NCBI RefSeq assembly: GCF_029989365.1
Contig: NZ_JAPRAQ010000014.1
Span: 62,001-126,000, forward strand
Length of the DNA stretch: 64,000 nucleotides
Direction of reading: 5' to 3'
Source of the DNA: Bradyrhizobium sp. Arg816
GTDB taxonomy: Bacteria > Pseudomonadota > Alphaproteobacteria > Rhizobiales > Xanthobacteraceae
Each line of letters starts with the position of its first letter. The first letter of the stretch is position 1. Made by a program: the position numbers and the translations under genes. The notes below the pieces were generated by a model that made no database searches, was not told the DNA's origin, and saw only the letters and a program-made list of their open reading frames with translations. Shown one piece after another: positions 42,056 through 50,383 of this stretch.

Positions 42056-42382
42056 ATGAGCATCGAGGAATTCATCGCCAACGAAGTGAAGTCGAACGAC
42101 GTGGTTCTGTTTATGAAGGGTACGCCGCAATTTCCGCAGTGCGGTTTCTCCGGCCAGGTCGTCCAGATCCTCGACCACATCGGCGTTGGTTATAAGGGGC
42201 TCAACGTCCTCGAATCCGCCGAACTGCGTAACGGCATCAAGGACTATTCGAACTGGCCGACCATTCCGCAGCTCTATGTGAAGGGCGAGTTCGTCGGCGG
42301 ATGCGACATCGTCCGCGAGATGTTCCAGGCCGGCGAACTGCAGCAGCTCTTCTCCGAGAAGGGCGTCGCCGTCGCGGCTTGA
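42056..42382 (+). CDS. grxD: Monothiol glutaredoxin, CGFS type
   Basis: The 108-residue protein has the active site CGFS (29-32), the TIPQLYVKGEFVGGCDI glutathione-binding segment, and the usual length of single-domain monothiol glutaredoxins. These proteins carry [2Fe-2S] clusters and pair with BolA. The ATG at 42056 has GGAAGG at proper spacing; ATG codons just upstream (42050 and 42026) are less well placed. The macro-domain gene begins four bases after the stop codon. Confidence 0.96.
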   Translation: MSIEEFIANEVKSNDVVLFMKGTPQFPQCGFSGQVVQILDHIGVGYKGLNVLESAELRNGIKDYSNWPTIPQLYVKGEFVGGCDIVREMFQAGELQQLFSEKGVAVAA

Positions 42383-42386
42383 TCCG

Positions 42387-42938
42387 GTGACCCAGCTGAC
42401 GCGCCGCATCGGCGGCGCCGAGCTCGAGGTTATCGTTGCTGACATCACGACAATCGGCGTTGACGCCATCGTCAACGCCGCAAATTCGTCTCTCCTCGGC
42501 GGAGGCGGCGTTGACGGCGCAATCCACGACGCTGCCGGTCCCGAGCTTCTGGCCGAGTGCCGGACGCTCGGGGGATGTCCGACCGGCGATGCCAAGATCA
42601 CGAAGGGCTACCGTCTGCCCGCGCGGCATGTGATCCACGCAGTCGGCCCCGTCTGGCACGGCGGCAGCCACGGCGAGGCGGATGCGTTGCGCTCCTGTTA
42701 TCGCCGTTCGCTTGAGCTCTCCCAGGCCAATAGACTGAACTCTCTAGCCTTCTCCGCGATCTCGACCGGGGTATATCGCTTTCCGGCCGACCAGGCCGCG
42801 AAGATTGCGGTCCACACGACCATTGAAGCCCTGCCGGCAGCGCCGTTGGTCACCCACGTCATATTCTGTTGTTTCTCGGAGACAAGCGCCGCGCTCCACA
42901 CTGACGTTTTGGCGCGGTACGCCAGCCCTTGTGCCTGA
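42387..42938 (+). CDS. Macro-domain protein, O-acetyl-ADP-ribose deacetylase type
   Basis: The 183-residue single macro domain resembles YmdB/MacroD-type enzymes. DAIVNAANSSLLGGGGVDGAIHDAAG carries the ADP-ribose-binding Asn residues and glycine loop, and SAISTGVYRFP forms the second loop. The family removes the acetyl group from O-acetyl-ADP-ribose or mono-ADP-ribose from proteins. It starts with GTG four bases after grxD, so co-expression with the glutaredoxin is likely. Confidence 0.92.
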   Translation: MTQLTRRIGGAELEVIVADITTIGVDAIVNAANSSLLGGGGVDGAIHDAAGPELLAECRTLGGCPTGDAKITKGYRLPARHVIHAVGPVWHGGSHGEADALRSCYRRSLELSQANRLNSLAFSAISTGVYRFPADQAAKIAVHTTIEALPAAPLVTHVIFCCFSETSAALHTDVLARYASPCA

Positions 42939-42985
42939 TGACGCGGTCAGTACACTCCGCTCGGCCACCTTCCCGGGGAGGGGAT

Positions 42986-44272
42986 ATGAATTCACATTTC
43001 GGACTGCGTGCGTTCGTTTGCGGCGCACTGGTGTCGCTGGGTGCGATGTCGCTCGCGCGCGCCGAAGGCACCTACGAGATTCCGGCCGGCGCGCATTTCA
43101 ATCAGGACAAGCTCGCCAAGGTCAGCGAGTTCTTCAAGAACGAGGTCGCGACCGGCAAGATCGCCGGCGCCACCGTGCTGATCAAGCAGCACGGCAAGCC
43201 GGTCTACCACGAAGCCTTCGGCGTGCAGGACGTGGAGAGCAAGGCGCCGATCACCGACAAGACCATCTTCCGCCTGTTCTCGATGAGCAAGGCGATCACT
43301 TCCGTCGTCGCGGTGCAGTTGATCGAAGACGGCAAGATCAAGCTTGACGATCCCGTCTCGAAATACATTCCGTCCTTCGCCAATGTGAAGGTCGGCGTCG
43401 AGAAGAAGGCCGACGACGGCACCAAGTCGCTCGAGCTCGTACCACCGAACCGGCCGATGACGGTGCACGATCTGATGACGCACACCTCGGGCGTCACCTA
43501 TGGCTTCTATGGCGACAGCCTGGTCCGCAAGGCCTATCGCGAGGCTAATATCTACGCCGGCGATTTCGACCTCGCGGAGTTCGCCGAGCGCATCGCCAAA
43601 CTGCCGCTGCACAACCAGCCGGGCGCGCTGTGGCAATACGGCCATTCCACCGACATTCTGGCGCGTGTGATGGAGGTCGCAACCGGCAAGCCGTTGCTCG
43701 AGATCGAGCGGGAAAAGCTACTCGATCCGCTCGGCATGGTCGACACCGGCTTCTTCGTCACCGCCCCCGAGAAGCAGAAGCTTCTGGCCCAGCCGGTGCC
43801 GAATGACGCCGATTTTCGCGTCGGCCGGATCAACGATCCGACGGTTGTCAAAAAAATCCAATTCGCCAGCGGCGGCATGGTTACGACCATGGCGGACTAT
43901 GAGCGCTTTGCGCAGATGCTGCTCAACGGCGGCAGTCTCGACGGCAAGACCATCCTCAAGCCCGAGACATTCAAGCTGATGGTGACCGATCAGGTCGGTC
44001 CGACCTCGGGGGTCAGTCGCGACTATTTTTATTTCCCCGGCGACGGTTTCGGCTTCGGCCTCGGCCTTGCAGTCCGCACCGATCCCGGCAACGCCAAGCC
44101 GCCGCCGCCCGGCGATCTCGGGGAATTGAAGTGGGACGGCGCCTCAGGCTGCTATTTCGTCATCGATCCCAAGCAGGACATGTTCTTCGTGCTGCTGGAG
44201 CAGACCCCGACCGAGCGCCAGCGCGTGCAACGGACATTGAAGCAGTTGGTCTATGAAGCCATGGAGAAGTGA
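42986..44272 (+). CDS. Exported beta-lactamase-fold serine hydrolase, paralogue 1
   Basis: A 428-residue class C beta-lactamase/esterase-like protein with a signal peptide (cleavage near ARAEG). The catalytic SxxK motif is FSMSK (Ser99, Lys102). The Y-x-N position reads Y-G-H in QYGHSTD. The late block FASGGMVTTMADYERFAQML is typical of the family. Periplasmic esterase or peptidase activity is inferred; beta-lactamase activity is not implied. GGGGAGGGG precedes the ATG at 42986. A closely related gene begins one base after the stop codon, indicating tandem duplication. Confidence 0.88.
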   Translation: MNSHFGLRAFVCGALVSLGAMSLARAEGTYEIPAGAHFNQDKLAKVSEFFKNEVATGKIAGATVLIKQHGKPVYHEAFGVQDVESKAPITDKTIFRLFSMSKAITSVVAVQLIEDGKIKLDDPVSKYIPSFANVKVGVEKKADDGTKSLELVPPNRPMTVHDLMTHTSGVTYGFYGDSLVRKAYREANIYAGDFDLAEFAERIAKLPLHNQPGALWQYGHSTDILARVMEVATGKPLLEIEREKLLDPLGMVDTGFFVTAPEKQKLLAQPVPNDADFRVGRINDPTVVKKIQFASGGMVTTMADYERFAQMLLNGGSLDGKTILKPETFKLMVTDQVGPTSGVSRDYFYFPGDGFGFGLGLAVRTDPGNAKPPPPGDLGELKWDGASGCYFVIDPKQDMFFVLLEQTPTERQRVQRTLKQLVYEAMEK

Positions 44273-44273
44273 C

Positions 44274-45536
44274 ATGTTCGGGCGCCGCGCGCTGATCGCG
44301 GCGCTCGTTCTCTTGTTCGGTGCGGTTGGTGCGCAAGCGGGCTCCGAGAGGCGCGCCCGCACTTTCTCGCCAGAGGGCCTGGCAAAGGTTTCCGACTACA
44401 TCAGGAGTGAGGTCGCAGCCGGCACCTTTCCGGGCGCGATCCTGCTGCTCCAGCAGCACGGCAAGCCGGTCTATTACGAGAATTTCGGCGTCCGCGATGT
44501 CGCCACCGAGATCTCGATGAGCGCGGACACGATCTTCCGGCTCTATTCGATGTCGAAGCCGGTCACGACAGTCATGGCGATGATGCTGGTCGAGGAGGGC
44601 AAGCTCTCGCTCGACGATCCCGTCGCAAAGTACATTCCGGCCTTTGGCAAGATGAAGGTCGGTGTCGAGACGAAGGCCGAGGACGGCAAGGTCGCGCTGG
44701 CGCTGGAGCCGCTCAGTCGCTCCGTGACGATCAAGGATTTGATGCGCCACACTGCCGGGCTGCCCTACGGTTATTATGGCGGGGGCTTGGTGAACAAGCT
44801 CTATGCCGACGCCGGTCTCTTCGACAACAAGGCTTTGACCAACGCCGAACTCGTCGCGAAGATCACCACGCTTCCGCTCGCCGAACAGCCCGGCACGAAC
44901 TGGGATTATGGCCACTCCACGGACGTGCTCGGCCGCATCGTCGAGGTCGTATCGGGGAAATCGCTGTTCGGGTTCGAGAAGGAGCGGTTGCTCGATCCGC
45001 TCGGGATGACGGACACTGCATACTATGTCGCCGATCCTGCCAAGTGGCCGCGCATCGCCGAGCCGATGCCGCAGGATCGCGCGATTAGCCCGATGACGCA
45101 GGTCCGCGATCCCAGGAAACCGCTGAGGTGGGAGTCGGGCGGCGGCGGCCTTGTCGGTACGGTCGGTGACTACGCGCGCTTCTCGCAGATGCTGCTCAAC
45201 GGCGGCAGCTATGAAGGCCGGCGCTATCTCAAGCCGGAGACCATCGCGCTGATGGCGTCGGATCATATCGGTCCTGAGACGAAGATCGCGCGCGATCAGA
45301 ATTACTATCCGGGCGGAAGCTCCGGCTTCGGCCTCGGCTTCGCGGTGCGCACCTCGGTGCCATCGGGGACATCGTGGCCTCTTGGCGAATATCGCTGGGA
45401 CGGCGTCGGCGGCACCTTCTTCTTCATCGATCCCGAAGACGATCTGTTCGGGATCTTCATGGTGCAGACCCCGTCGCAGCGTGGCCGGATTCAGCTGGCA
45501 CTAAAGACGCTGATCTATCAGGCGATGGGGCGGTAG
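44274..45536 (+). CDS. Exported beta-lactamase-fold serine hydrolase, paralogue 2
   Basis: A 420-residue paralogue of the preceding gene, similar along its whole length, with signal peptide cleavage near AQAGS. Its SxxK is YSMSK (Ser92, Lys95) and the second motif again reads DYGHSTD. The GGGGLVGTVGDYARFSQML and FGLGFAVRT blocks match paralogue 1. The two genes are separated by one base and must be co-transcribed. The last codons are followed by a family C palindromic repeat. Substrate is unknown. Confidence 0.88.
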   Translation: MFGRRALIAALVLLFGAVGAQAGSERRARTFSPEGLAKVSDYIRSEVAAGTFPGAILLLQQHGKPVYYENFGVRDVATEISMSADTIFRLYSMSKPVTTVMAMMLVEEGKLSLDDPVAKYIPAFGKMKVGVETKAEDGKVALALEPLSRSVTIKDLMRHTAGLPYGYYGGGLVNKLYADAGLFDNKALTNAELVAKITTLPLAEQPGTNWDYGHSTDVLGRIVEVVSGKSLFGFEKERLLDPLGMTDTAYYVADPAKWPRIAEPMPQDRAISPMTQVRDPRKPLRWESGGGGLVGTVGDYARFSQMLLNGGSYEGRRYLKPETIALMASDHIGPETKIARDQNYYPGGSSGFGLGFAVRTSVPSGTSWPLGEYRWDGVGGTFFFIDPEDDLFGIFMVQTPSQRGRIQLALKTLIYQAMGR

Positions 45537-45547
45537 CTAGCCGCCTT

Positions 45548-45671
45548 CGTAGCCCGGATGGAGCCAACGGGTCGGCGCGAAGCGCCGCCCGATGACAGGC
45601 TCCGCGCAATCCGGGAAAATCTTTCCGCGAGGCGAGGCCCCCGGATTTCGCTGCGCTCCATCCGGGCTACG
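45548..45671. repeat. Palindromic repeat family C
   Basis: CGTAGCCCGGATGGAGC at the left end faces GCTCCATCCGGGCTACG at the right end across a 124-bp element with internal GCGAAGCGC, ATCCGGG and CCCGGAT motifs. It is a perfect 17-bp terminal inverted repeat and lies between convergent genes, ending three bases before the threonine aldolase stop codon. Confidence 0.88.
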
Positions 45672-45674
45672 GAC

Positions 45675-46742
45675 TTACGCCCCGCGCACGATCTCGCGGA
45701 CGTATCCGATCATTTCCTCGACCTGGGCCGCATTGACGTCGAGATGGGTGCAGGCGCGGATGCGGCCGTCCATCATCGCGAGCGTCACGCCGCGCTGGCG
45801 CAGTGCGGCGACCATCTTGTCGCCGGCAATTCCGGCGCCATCAGGCTTGAAGAACACGAGATTGGTCTCGGGCTCCTGCACCTCGACGCCTGCGATCTGC
45901 GACAGGCCGCGGGCGAGCGCGCGCGCATTGGCGTGATCGTCGGCGAGGCGATCGACGTGATGGTCGAGTGCGTAGATGCAGGCGGCCGCGCAGACGCCGG
46001 CCTGCCGCATCGAGCCGCCGAGGCGCTGCTTCCACTGCCACACCGCGTCAATGAAGGCGCGGGTGCCCGCGAGCACGCCGCCGATCGGCGCGCCCAGGCC
46101 CTTCGAGAAATCGATCCAAGCCGAATCCCAACCCGCCGTCATGTCGCGCGGGGGGATGCCGCTCGCCACCGTGGCGTTGAGCAGGCGCGCACCGTCCATG
46201 TGGGTGACGAGACCGTGCTGCTTGGCGATCGCGACGATCTCGTCGAGTGCGGCCTTCTTCCAGATCGTGCCGCCGCCGATATTGGCGGTCTGCTCGACGC
46301 TGACGACGGTCTGCGGCGGCTGGTAGCGCGTCCGCGGATGCAGTGCCTTGCGGAAGGTCTCCGGCGTGAACTGGCCGTCGGGTCCCTTGAGCTGGGTCAC
46401 CTGGAAGCCGCCGATCGCGGCATGCGCGCCGCCTTCGCGGGCGATGATATGTGCGCTCTCGTGGGCGAGGATCTCGTCGCCGGGACGGCAATGCACCAGC
46501 GTCGCGGTGACGTTGCACATCGTGCCTGACGGCATGTAGACCGCGGCCTCCTTGCCGAGCAGCGCGGCGACGCGCTCGCACAGTGCGTTCACGGTCGGAT
46601 CGTCGCCGACCTGCTCGTCGCCGACCTCGGCCCGCGCCATCGCCTCGCGCATCGCAGCCGTCGGCTTGGTCTGCGTGTCCGAGAGCAGATTGATGCGCAC
46701 CGGCGGCGCCTTGGGATCGATCGGGGGAGGGGTGTAGAGCAT
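45675..46742 (-). CDS. ltaE: Low-specificity L-threonine aldolase
   Basis: A PLP enzyme cleaving L-threonine or allo-threonine to glycine and acetaldehyde. The 355-residue protein has INLLSDTQTKPTAAMREAM at the N terminus, YMPSGTMCN, the HMDGARLLNA block with the PLP-contacting Asp, and the PLP lysine in DFSKGLGAP (Lys214). The ATG at 46742 follows AGGGAG. The glycine formed would feed the gcv system and purine synthesis encoded elsewhere in the window, which is an inference from pathway logic only. Confidence 0.92.
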   Translation of the reverse strand: MLYTPPPIDPKAPPVRINLLSDTQTKPTAAMREAMARAEVGDEQVGDDPTVNALCERVAALLGKEAAVYMPSGTMCNVTATLVHCRPGDEILAHESAHIIAREGGAHAAIGGFQVTQLKGPDGQFTPETFRKALHPRTRYQPPQTVVSVEQTANIGGGTIWKKAALDEIVAIAKQHGLVTHMDGARLLNATVASGIPPRDMTAGWDSAWIDFSKGLGAPIGGVLAGTRAFIDAVWQWKQRLGGSMRQAGVCAAACIYALDHHVDRLADDHANARALARGLSQIAGVEVQEPETNLVFFKPDGAGIAGDKMVAALRQRGVTLAMMDGRIRACTHLDVNAAQVEEMIGYVREIVRGA

Positions 46743-46779
46743 CAACTTGCTCCCTGAGGGGAATGGCACTCGCTCGCGG

Positions 46780-47065
46780 TCAGCGAGCTCTGGGTGGACG
46801 CCGGGCGGCGTGACGAAACCGCATAATAACGATTTCTGTCTCGGTCACACGATAATCGATCAGATAGGGATAAGGGTTGACCGGCAAGCGACGGACGTAT
46901 GCACGCGTAGTCGTTCGCCCTGCGTGGGGGGTAGGTCTCTAGCAATGCTATGAGAGCGACAATGCGGCCTCGCACGTGGCCTGCGCCTTGGGGCGAGTGC
47001 GCCTCGATGTAGGTCAGAATTTGGTCGATTTGGGCGAGCGCCCGCTTCGTATAGCGGACCTTCAC
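46780..47065 (-). pseudogene. RelE/ParE-type toxin gene, frameshifted
   Basis: The first 50 residues (MKVRYTKRALAQIDQILTYI... LLETYP) are a normal ParE-family toxin start, with GTG overlapping the antitoxin stop codon by GTGA. The expected second half (VRRLPVNPYPYLIDYRV, then EIVIMRFRHAARRP) is present but in another frame. Reading five instead of six C at 46926-46931 would give a continuous protein ending at the TGA of 46780-46782. As given, the frame runs on to 46742 with unrelated sequence. Either the toxin is inactivated, the tract varies, or it is a sequencing error. Confidence 0.8.
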
Positions 47066-47289
47066 AGCCCGTGCTTAGCCCACATCGCGCGGACTTCGTC
47101 AGCGCTGGCCAGCTCGCCGCGGGCGATTTCGGCTTCGGCCTCGGTGAGATCTGCCTCTTCCGCCGCCGTCAGCTGGATTGGTGGCTGATCGCCCCCCGCA
47201 AGCTCAAGCAGGGTCCGCGCCAGTTCGTCCTGCTCTGAATCGGGCAGGCCGGAAACTTTGCTGAAGGCCTCTTCCAGAAGACGAGTCAT
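47062..47289 (-). CDS. Antitoxin of the ParDE-like module
   Basis: A 75-residue acidic, helical protein (MTRLLEEAFSKVSGLPDSEQ, then AEEADLTEAEAEIARGELAS) resembling small antitoxins that pair with RelE/ParE toxins; the C-terminal part carries the negatively charged toxin-binding helix. GGAG lies upstream of the ATG at 47289, and the stop codon overlaps the toxin start. With the toxin frameshifted, it may be a free antitoxin. Confidence 0.75.
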   Translation of the reverse strand: MTRLLEEAFSKVSGLPDSEQDELARTLLELAGGDQPPIQLTAAEEADLTEAEAEIARGELASADEVRAMWAKHGL

Positions 47290-47359
47290 GCTCAACTCCG
47301 CGCTGTGCAATCATAGCACAGATGGCCTGAGACATAGGAATCGCCGGCTCAAACAAAAA

Positions 47360-47379
47360 GGCCCCGGTGAACCGGGGCC
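47360..47379 (-). terminator. rpsD terminator
   Basis: A perfect 9-bp stem (47360-47368 with 47371-47379) with a 2-base loop. On the minus strand it is followed by five T residues, giving a canonical intrinsic terminator 24 bases after the rpsD stop codon. Confidence 0.9.
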
Positions 47380-47403
47380 TTTGAATGTCGTTCTGCCGAA
47401 CTA

Positions 47404-48021
47404 TCAGCGCGAATAGAATTCGACGACCAGATGCGGCTCCATCTGCACCGGGAACGGCACGTCGGAGAGGCCGGGGATGCGCACGTACTTCGCGGTCATC
47501 TTGCCGTGGTCGACTTCGAGATAGTCGGGGGTGTCGCGCTCGGGGAGCTGGCTGGCTTCGAGCACGTGGGCGAGCTGCTTGGAGGCTTCCTTGACCTCGA
47601 TCACGTCGCCGACCTTGAGCTGGTAGCTCGAGATGTTCACCTTGCGGCCGTTCACCTTGATGTGGCCGTGGTTGATGAACTGGCGCGCGGCGAAGATCGT
47701 GGAGACGAACTTGGCGCGGTACACGACCGCGTCGAGACGACGCTCCAGGAGACCGATCAGGTTCTCGCCGGTGTCACCCTTGAGGCGGCTCGCCTCGACA
47801 TAGATGCCGTGGAACTGACGCTCGGAAATGTTGGCGTAATAGCCCTTCAGCTTCTGCTTGGCGCGCAGCTGCACGCCGAAGTCGGAGAGCTTGCCCTTGC
47901 GGCGCTGGCCGTGCTGGCCGGGGCCGTACTCGCGGCGGTTCACGGGGCTCTTCGGGCGGCCCCAGATGTTCTGGCCCATACGGCGATCGAGTTTGTACTT
48001 CGCCTCACTGCGCTTAGTCAT
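47404..48021 (-). CDS. rpsD: 30S ribosomal protein S4
   Basis: S4 is a primary 16S rRNA binder that starts assembly of the 30S body. The 205-residue protein has the N-terminal RSEAKYKLDRRMGQNIWGRPKSP zinc-free form and the S4 RNA-binding domain (RRLDAVVYRAKFVSTIFAARQFINHGHIKVNG). It ends with VVEFYSR. GAAGAGGA precedes the ATG at 48021; the frame continues upstream without similarity. In this alphaproteobacterium it is a stand-alone gene rather than part of the alpha operon. Confidence 0.97.
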   Translation of the reverse strand: MTKRSEAKYKLDRRMGQNIWGRPKSPVNRREYGPGQHGQRRKGKLSDFGVQLRAKQKLKGYYANISERQFHGIYVEASRLKGDTGENLIGLLERRLDAVVYRAKFVSTIFAARQFINHGHIKVNGRKVNISSYQLKVGDVIEVKEASKQLAHVLEASQLPERDTPDYLEVDHGKMTAKYVRIPGLSDVPFPVQMEPHLVVEFYSR

Positions 48022-48142
48022 CGCGTCCTCTTCAGGTACATGGTTTGAGGAAACGCGCCCTCCTGTGTGACGGGCTGGGCCCGGCACTGACAGGTCCGAT
48101 CCCCAAAGCTTAAGGGAGAGGACCACGGGTCGCGAAACGCTT

Positions 48143-48164
48143 CGCGGGCCGAAATCGGCCCGCG
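48143..48164 (-). terminator. Hairpin between the E2-like gene and rpsD
   Basis: A 10-bp perfect stem (48143-48152 with 48155-48164) lies downstream of the E2-like gene and upstream of the rpsD start. It probably ends the former transcript, or forms part of the rpsD leader if the rpsD promoter is upstream of it. Confidence 0.5.
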
Positions 48165-48220
48165 AGCAGGCGGCTTTTAGGTGAGTTTGGGCCGTTCTGT
48201 CAATGCGAATAGCCCCGAAA

Positions 48221-48988
48221 TCATGTCCGGACCGCCCGGATCGGCTTCGCCCCGGCCGCGCGCAATTCGGCAGCGATTTCAGTGTTCAGGACCTGTTCCA
48301 GCCGGGTCAGGATCCGGGCAATGGGGGCGGCGTCGGTGACCCGGTGGTCCCAGCGGATCACGACATGGATGGTCTGGTCGCCCTCGACCACCCCATAGCT
48401 GACGATGAAGGGGCCGGGCGTGATGGGATGGAGCTCGCCGCCGCCATAGGCCGCAACCGAGCTCACCGCGAAGCTGCCGAACCAGTTGCCGCGCTGCCGG
48501 CCGAAATTCAGCCCGACCGCCCAGCACAGCCGCCGCAGCGGCAGCGGCAGGCGGGTGGCCCGCATGATCTTGCGGAACATGGGAACGTCTTCGATCGGGG
48601 CCGTCTTGGCACGCCGGATTTCGGCGTCCACCGCGGCCAGCGCCATGGCTTCGGGAGCCGCGATTCGCTGCGGCATCACGCATTCCTCGCCGTCTTGGAC
48701 CCGGGCGATCGCCACCGACGCCACGCTATTGGGCAGCTCGTAGAGCGACGGCCAGGGCCATTTGGCGTAGACGGTGCGCAGGACCGGCTCGTCCCTGGCG
48801 ACCAGGGCAAAGGCCTTGACGAACATCGCGGCCCAGCCGGCGGGCGCCATCGCCCCGGCGCGCGCCTCCAGCAGGGGGCGGATATTGAGGGGGCGGGAGA
48901 GCGAGACGAATGGCACGTCCATCGACGCCCGCATGAGGTCGCAAATCAGGCGGCGCGGCAGCGAAATGGTCTTGGACGTCCCGCGCAT
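48221..48988 (-). CDS. E2-like acyltransferase (2-oxoacid dehydrogenase catalytic-domain fold)
   Basis: The 255-residue protein lacks lipoyl and subunit-binding domains but ends with an E2/CAT-type active-site block, IRWDHRVTDAAPIARILTRLEQVL, where E2 enzymes have DHRVxDGA. The catalytic His and Asp are present. Earlier segments (MFVKAFALVARDEPVLRTVY) fit the same fold. Free-standing members are probably acyltransferases acting on small molecules; substrate unknown. The ATG at 48988 has AGGAACCG upstream. Confidence 0.65.
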   Translation of the reverse strand: MRGTSKTISLPRRLICDLMRASMDVPFVSLSRPLNIRPLLEARAGAMAPAGWAAMFVKAFALVARDEPVLRTVYAKWPWPSLYELPNSVASVAIARVQDGEECVMPQRIAAPEAMALAAVDAEIRRAKTAPIEDVPMFRKIMRATRLPLPLRRLCWAVGLNFGRQRGNWFGSFAVSSVAAYGGGELHPITPGPFIVSYGVVEGDQTIHVVIRWDHRVTDAAPIARILTRLEQVLNTEIAAELRAAGAKPIRAVRT

Positions 48989-49094
48989 GGGTCTTTCGGT
49001 TCCTGCGGACTAAAATATGTGCAGCGAGCGGGTGGCCCGCTCGCCGCGTGCTCTAGCACGAACCAACCTGCCTGGGGCGGGTCGGTTCGCCGCA

Positions 49095-49478
49095 TCAGGG
49101 TGCCGGAGAGGCCAGCGGCTTGGTCTTGTCGACGATGTAAACTCCAAGCACTTTCATGGCCTTGTCGCCGTGAGCCTTGGCGTCGTGCACGACGCCTGCC
49201 GGGATCTGGTAGGAGTCCCCGGCTTTCAGGGTTTTCTCCGGCTGGCCGTCGATGAGGAGATTCAGCTCGCCTTCGAGCACGTAGCCGGTTTCGACCCCAG
49301 GATGGGTATGGCGTCCGGCTGCGCCGCCCGCCGGGACCTCCGCGATCGCGGTGACGGTGTTGTAGCCGTCGGGAAATTCGAGCTTCTGCAGTGGGGTCCG
49401 CTTGATGCCGGTCTGCTGGGCGAAGGCTGCAAGGGCAAGGCTGGTAAAGGCGAGAGCGAGCAAAGTCTTTTTGAGCAT
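49095..49478 (-). CDS. Exported cupin protein
   Basis: A 127-residue protein with a signal peptide (cleavage near AFAQQ) and one cupin barrel. Motif 1 GRHTHPGVETGYVLEGE carries two His and a Glu for metal binding; motif 2 lies around GDSYQIPAGVVHDAKA. GAGGAAG precedes the ATG. A periplasmic metal-binding or enzyme role is inferred. Confidence 0.88.
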   Translation of the reverse strand: MLKKTLLALAFTSLALAAFAQQTGIKRTPLQKLEFPDGYNTVTAIAEVPAGGAAGRHTHPGVETGYVLEGELNLLIDGQPEKTLKAGDSYQIPAGVVHDAKAHGDKAMKVLGVYIVDKTKPLASPAP

Positions 49479-49547
49479 GGTTCTTCCTCTCTGGAACCGC
49501 CGACCCTAGCAGCACCGCAGTTCCCGGCAAGGCCGCGACCGGCTCGT

Positions 49548-50321
49548 TCAGCGCTTGATCCCCTCGAACGCTGCCATGATGCCGCGCTGGAACAGCGACC
49601 AGTCGAAACCGAGCGCGATCGCGCGATAGCCGCGATCGACCAGGGCGTTGGCCTGGTCTGCGGTGCGGGCCACGCCGCCGATCGGCACGCCGCTCTTGAG
49701 GATGCCGGCCTCGGCGCGGGCGACCAGCTCCAGCAATTCCGGATCGTCCATCTGCCCGCGCTTGTTGATGGACGTCGCGAGATCGCCGGGGCCGATCACC
49801 GCGACGTCGATACCCGGCGTCGCCATGATCTCGTCGATGCGGTTGACGGCCTCGACATGCTCGATGGTGATCATGCAGATCATCTCGTCGTCGGCGCTGG
49901 CCATGTAGTCCGGCATCGACTGGCCCCAGCGGAACGGTGCGTGGAACGGACCCCAGAGACGATCGCCGCGCGGCGGATATCGCACGCTGCGCACCGCCTT
50001 CTCGGCTTCAGCGCGATTGGTGATCATCGGGAAATTGATGCCGAAGGCGCCGATGTCCATCGGCGCTTTCGCAAGCCACGGCTCGTTCGCCGCGATCCGC
50101 ACCAGGGGCGTGCACGGCGTGCCTGTCGTGGCCGCGATCATCGCATGTGCTTCGGTCAAGCCAATCGGGCCATGCTCGAGATCGACGATGATCCAATCGA
50201 GCGAGCGCGCCATGATCTGTACGGTCTGCACGCTCGGGATCGTCGCGATCGCGCCGAAGGCGGGGCGCCCTTCGCTCCAGAGCTGGCGGAGACGGTTGAG
50301 CGGCGCTGCGGGGACCGACAT
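49548..50321 (-). CDS. HpcH/HpaI-family aldolase
   Basis: A 257-residue class II (metal-dependent) pyruvate aldolase fold. It has FGAIATIPSVQTVQIMARSLDWIIVDLEHGP with the family Asp-Glu-His, the metal-binding Glu in CMITIEHVEAVNRIDEI, and the GPGDLATSINKRGQ block. The usual reactions are retro-aldol cleavage of 2-keto-4-hydroxy acids. The ATG at 50321 follows AAGG; a longer start is possible. It is the gene after murI on the same strand, 62 bases away. Confidence 0.88.
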   Translation of the reverse strand: MSVPAAPLNRLRQLWSEGRPAFGAIATIPSVQTVQIMARSLDWIIVDLEHGPIGLTEAHAMIAATTGTPCTPLVRIAANEPWLAKAPMDIGAFGINFPMITNRAEAEKAVRSVRYPPRGDRLWGPFHAPFRWGQSMPDYMASADDEMICMITIEHVEAVNRIDEIMATPGIDVAVIGPGDLATSINKRGQMDDPELLELVARAEAGILKSGVPIGGVARTADQANALVDRGYRAIALGFDWSLFQRGIMAAFEGIKR

Positions 50322-50383
50322 GGAATGACCTTGCGCAAAAGTGACGACGGCGAAGCCTAGCAGCGCGCCGTGTCTGCGAAAAG

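Noticed and set aside
42986..45536. Possible class C beta-lactamase resistance genes
   Set aside because: The Ser-x-x-Lys motif is shared by many esterases and peptidases; the Tyr-x-Asn motif is changed and nothing else points to antibiotic resistance.
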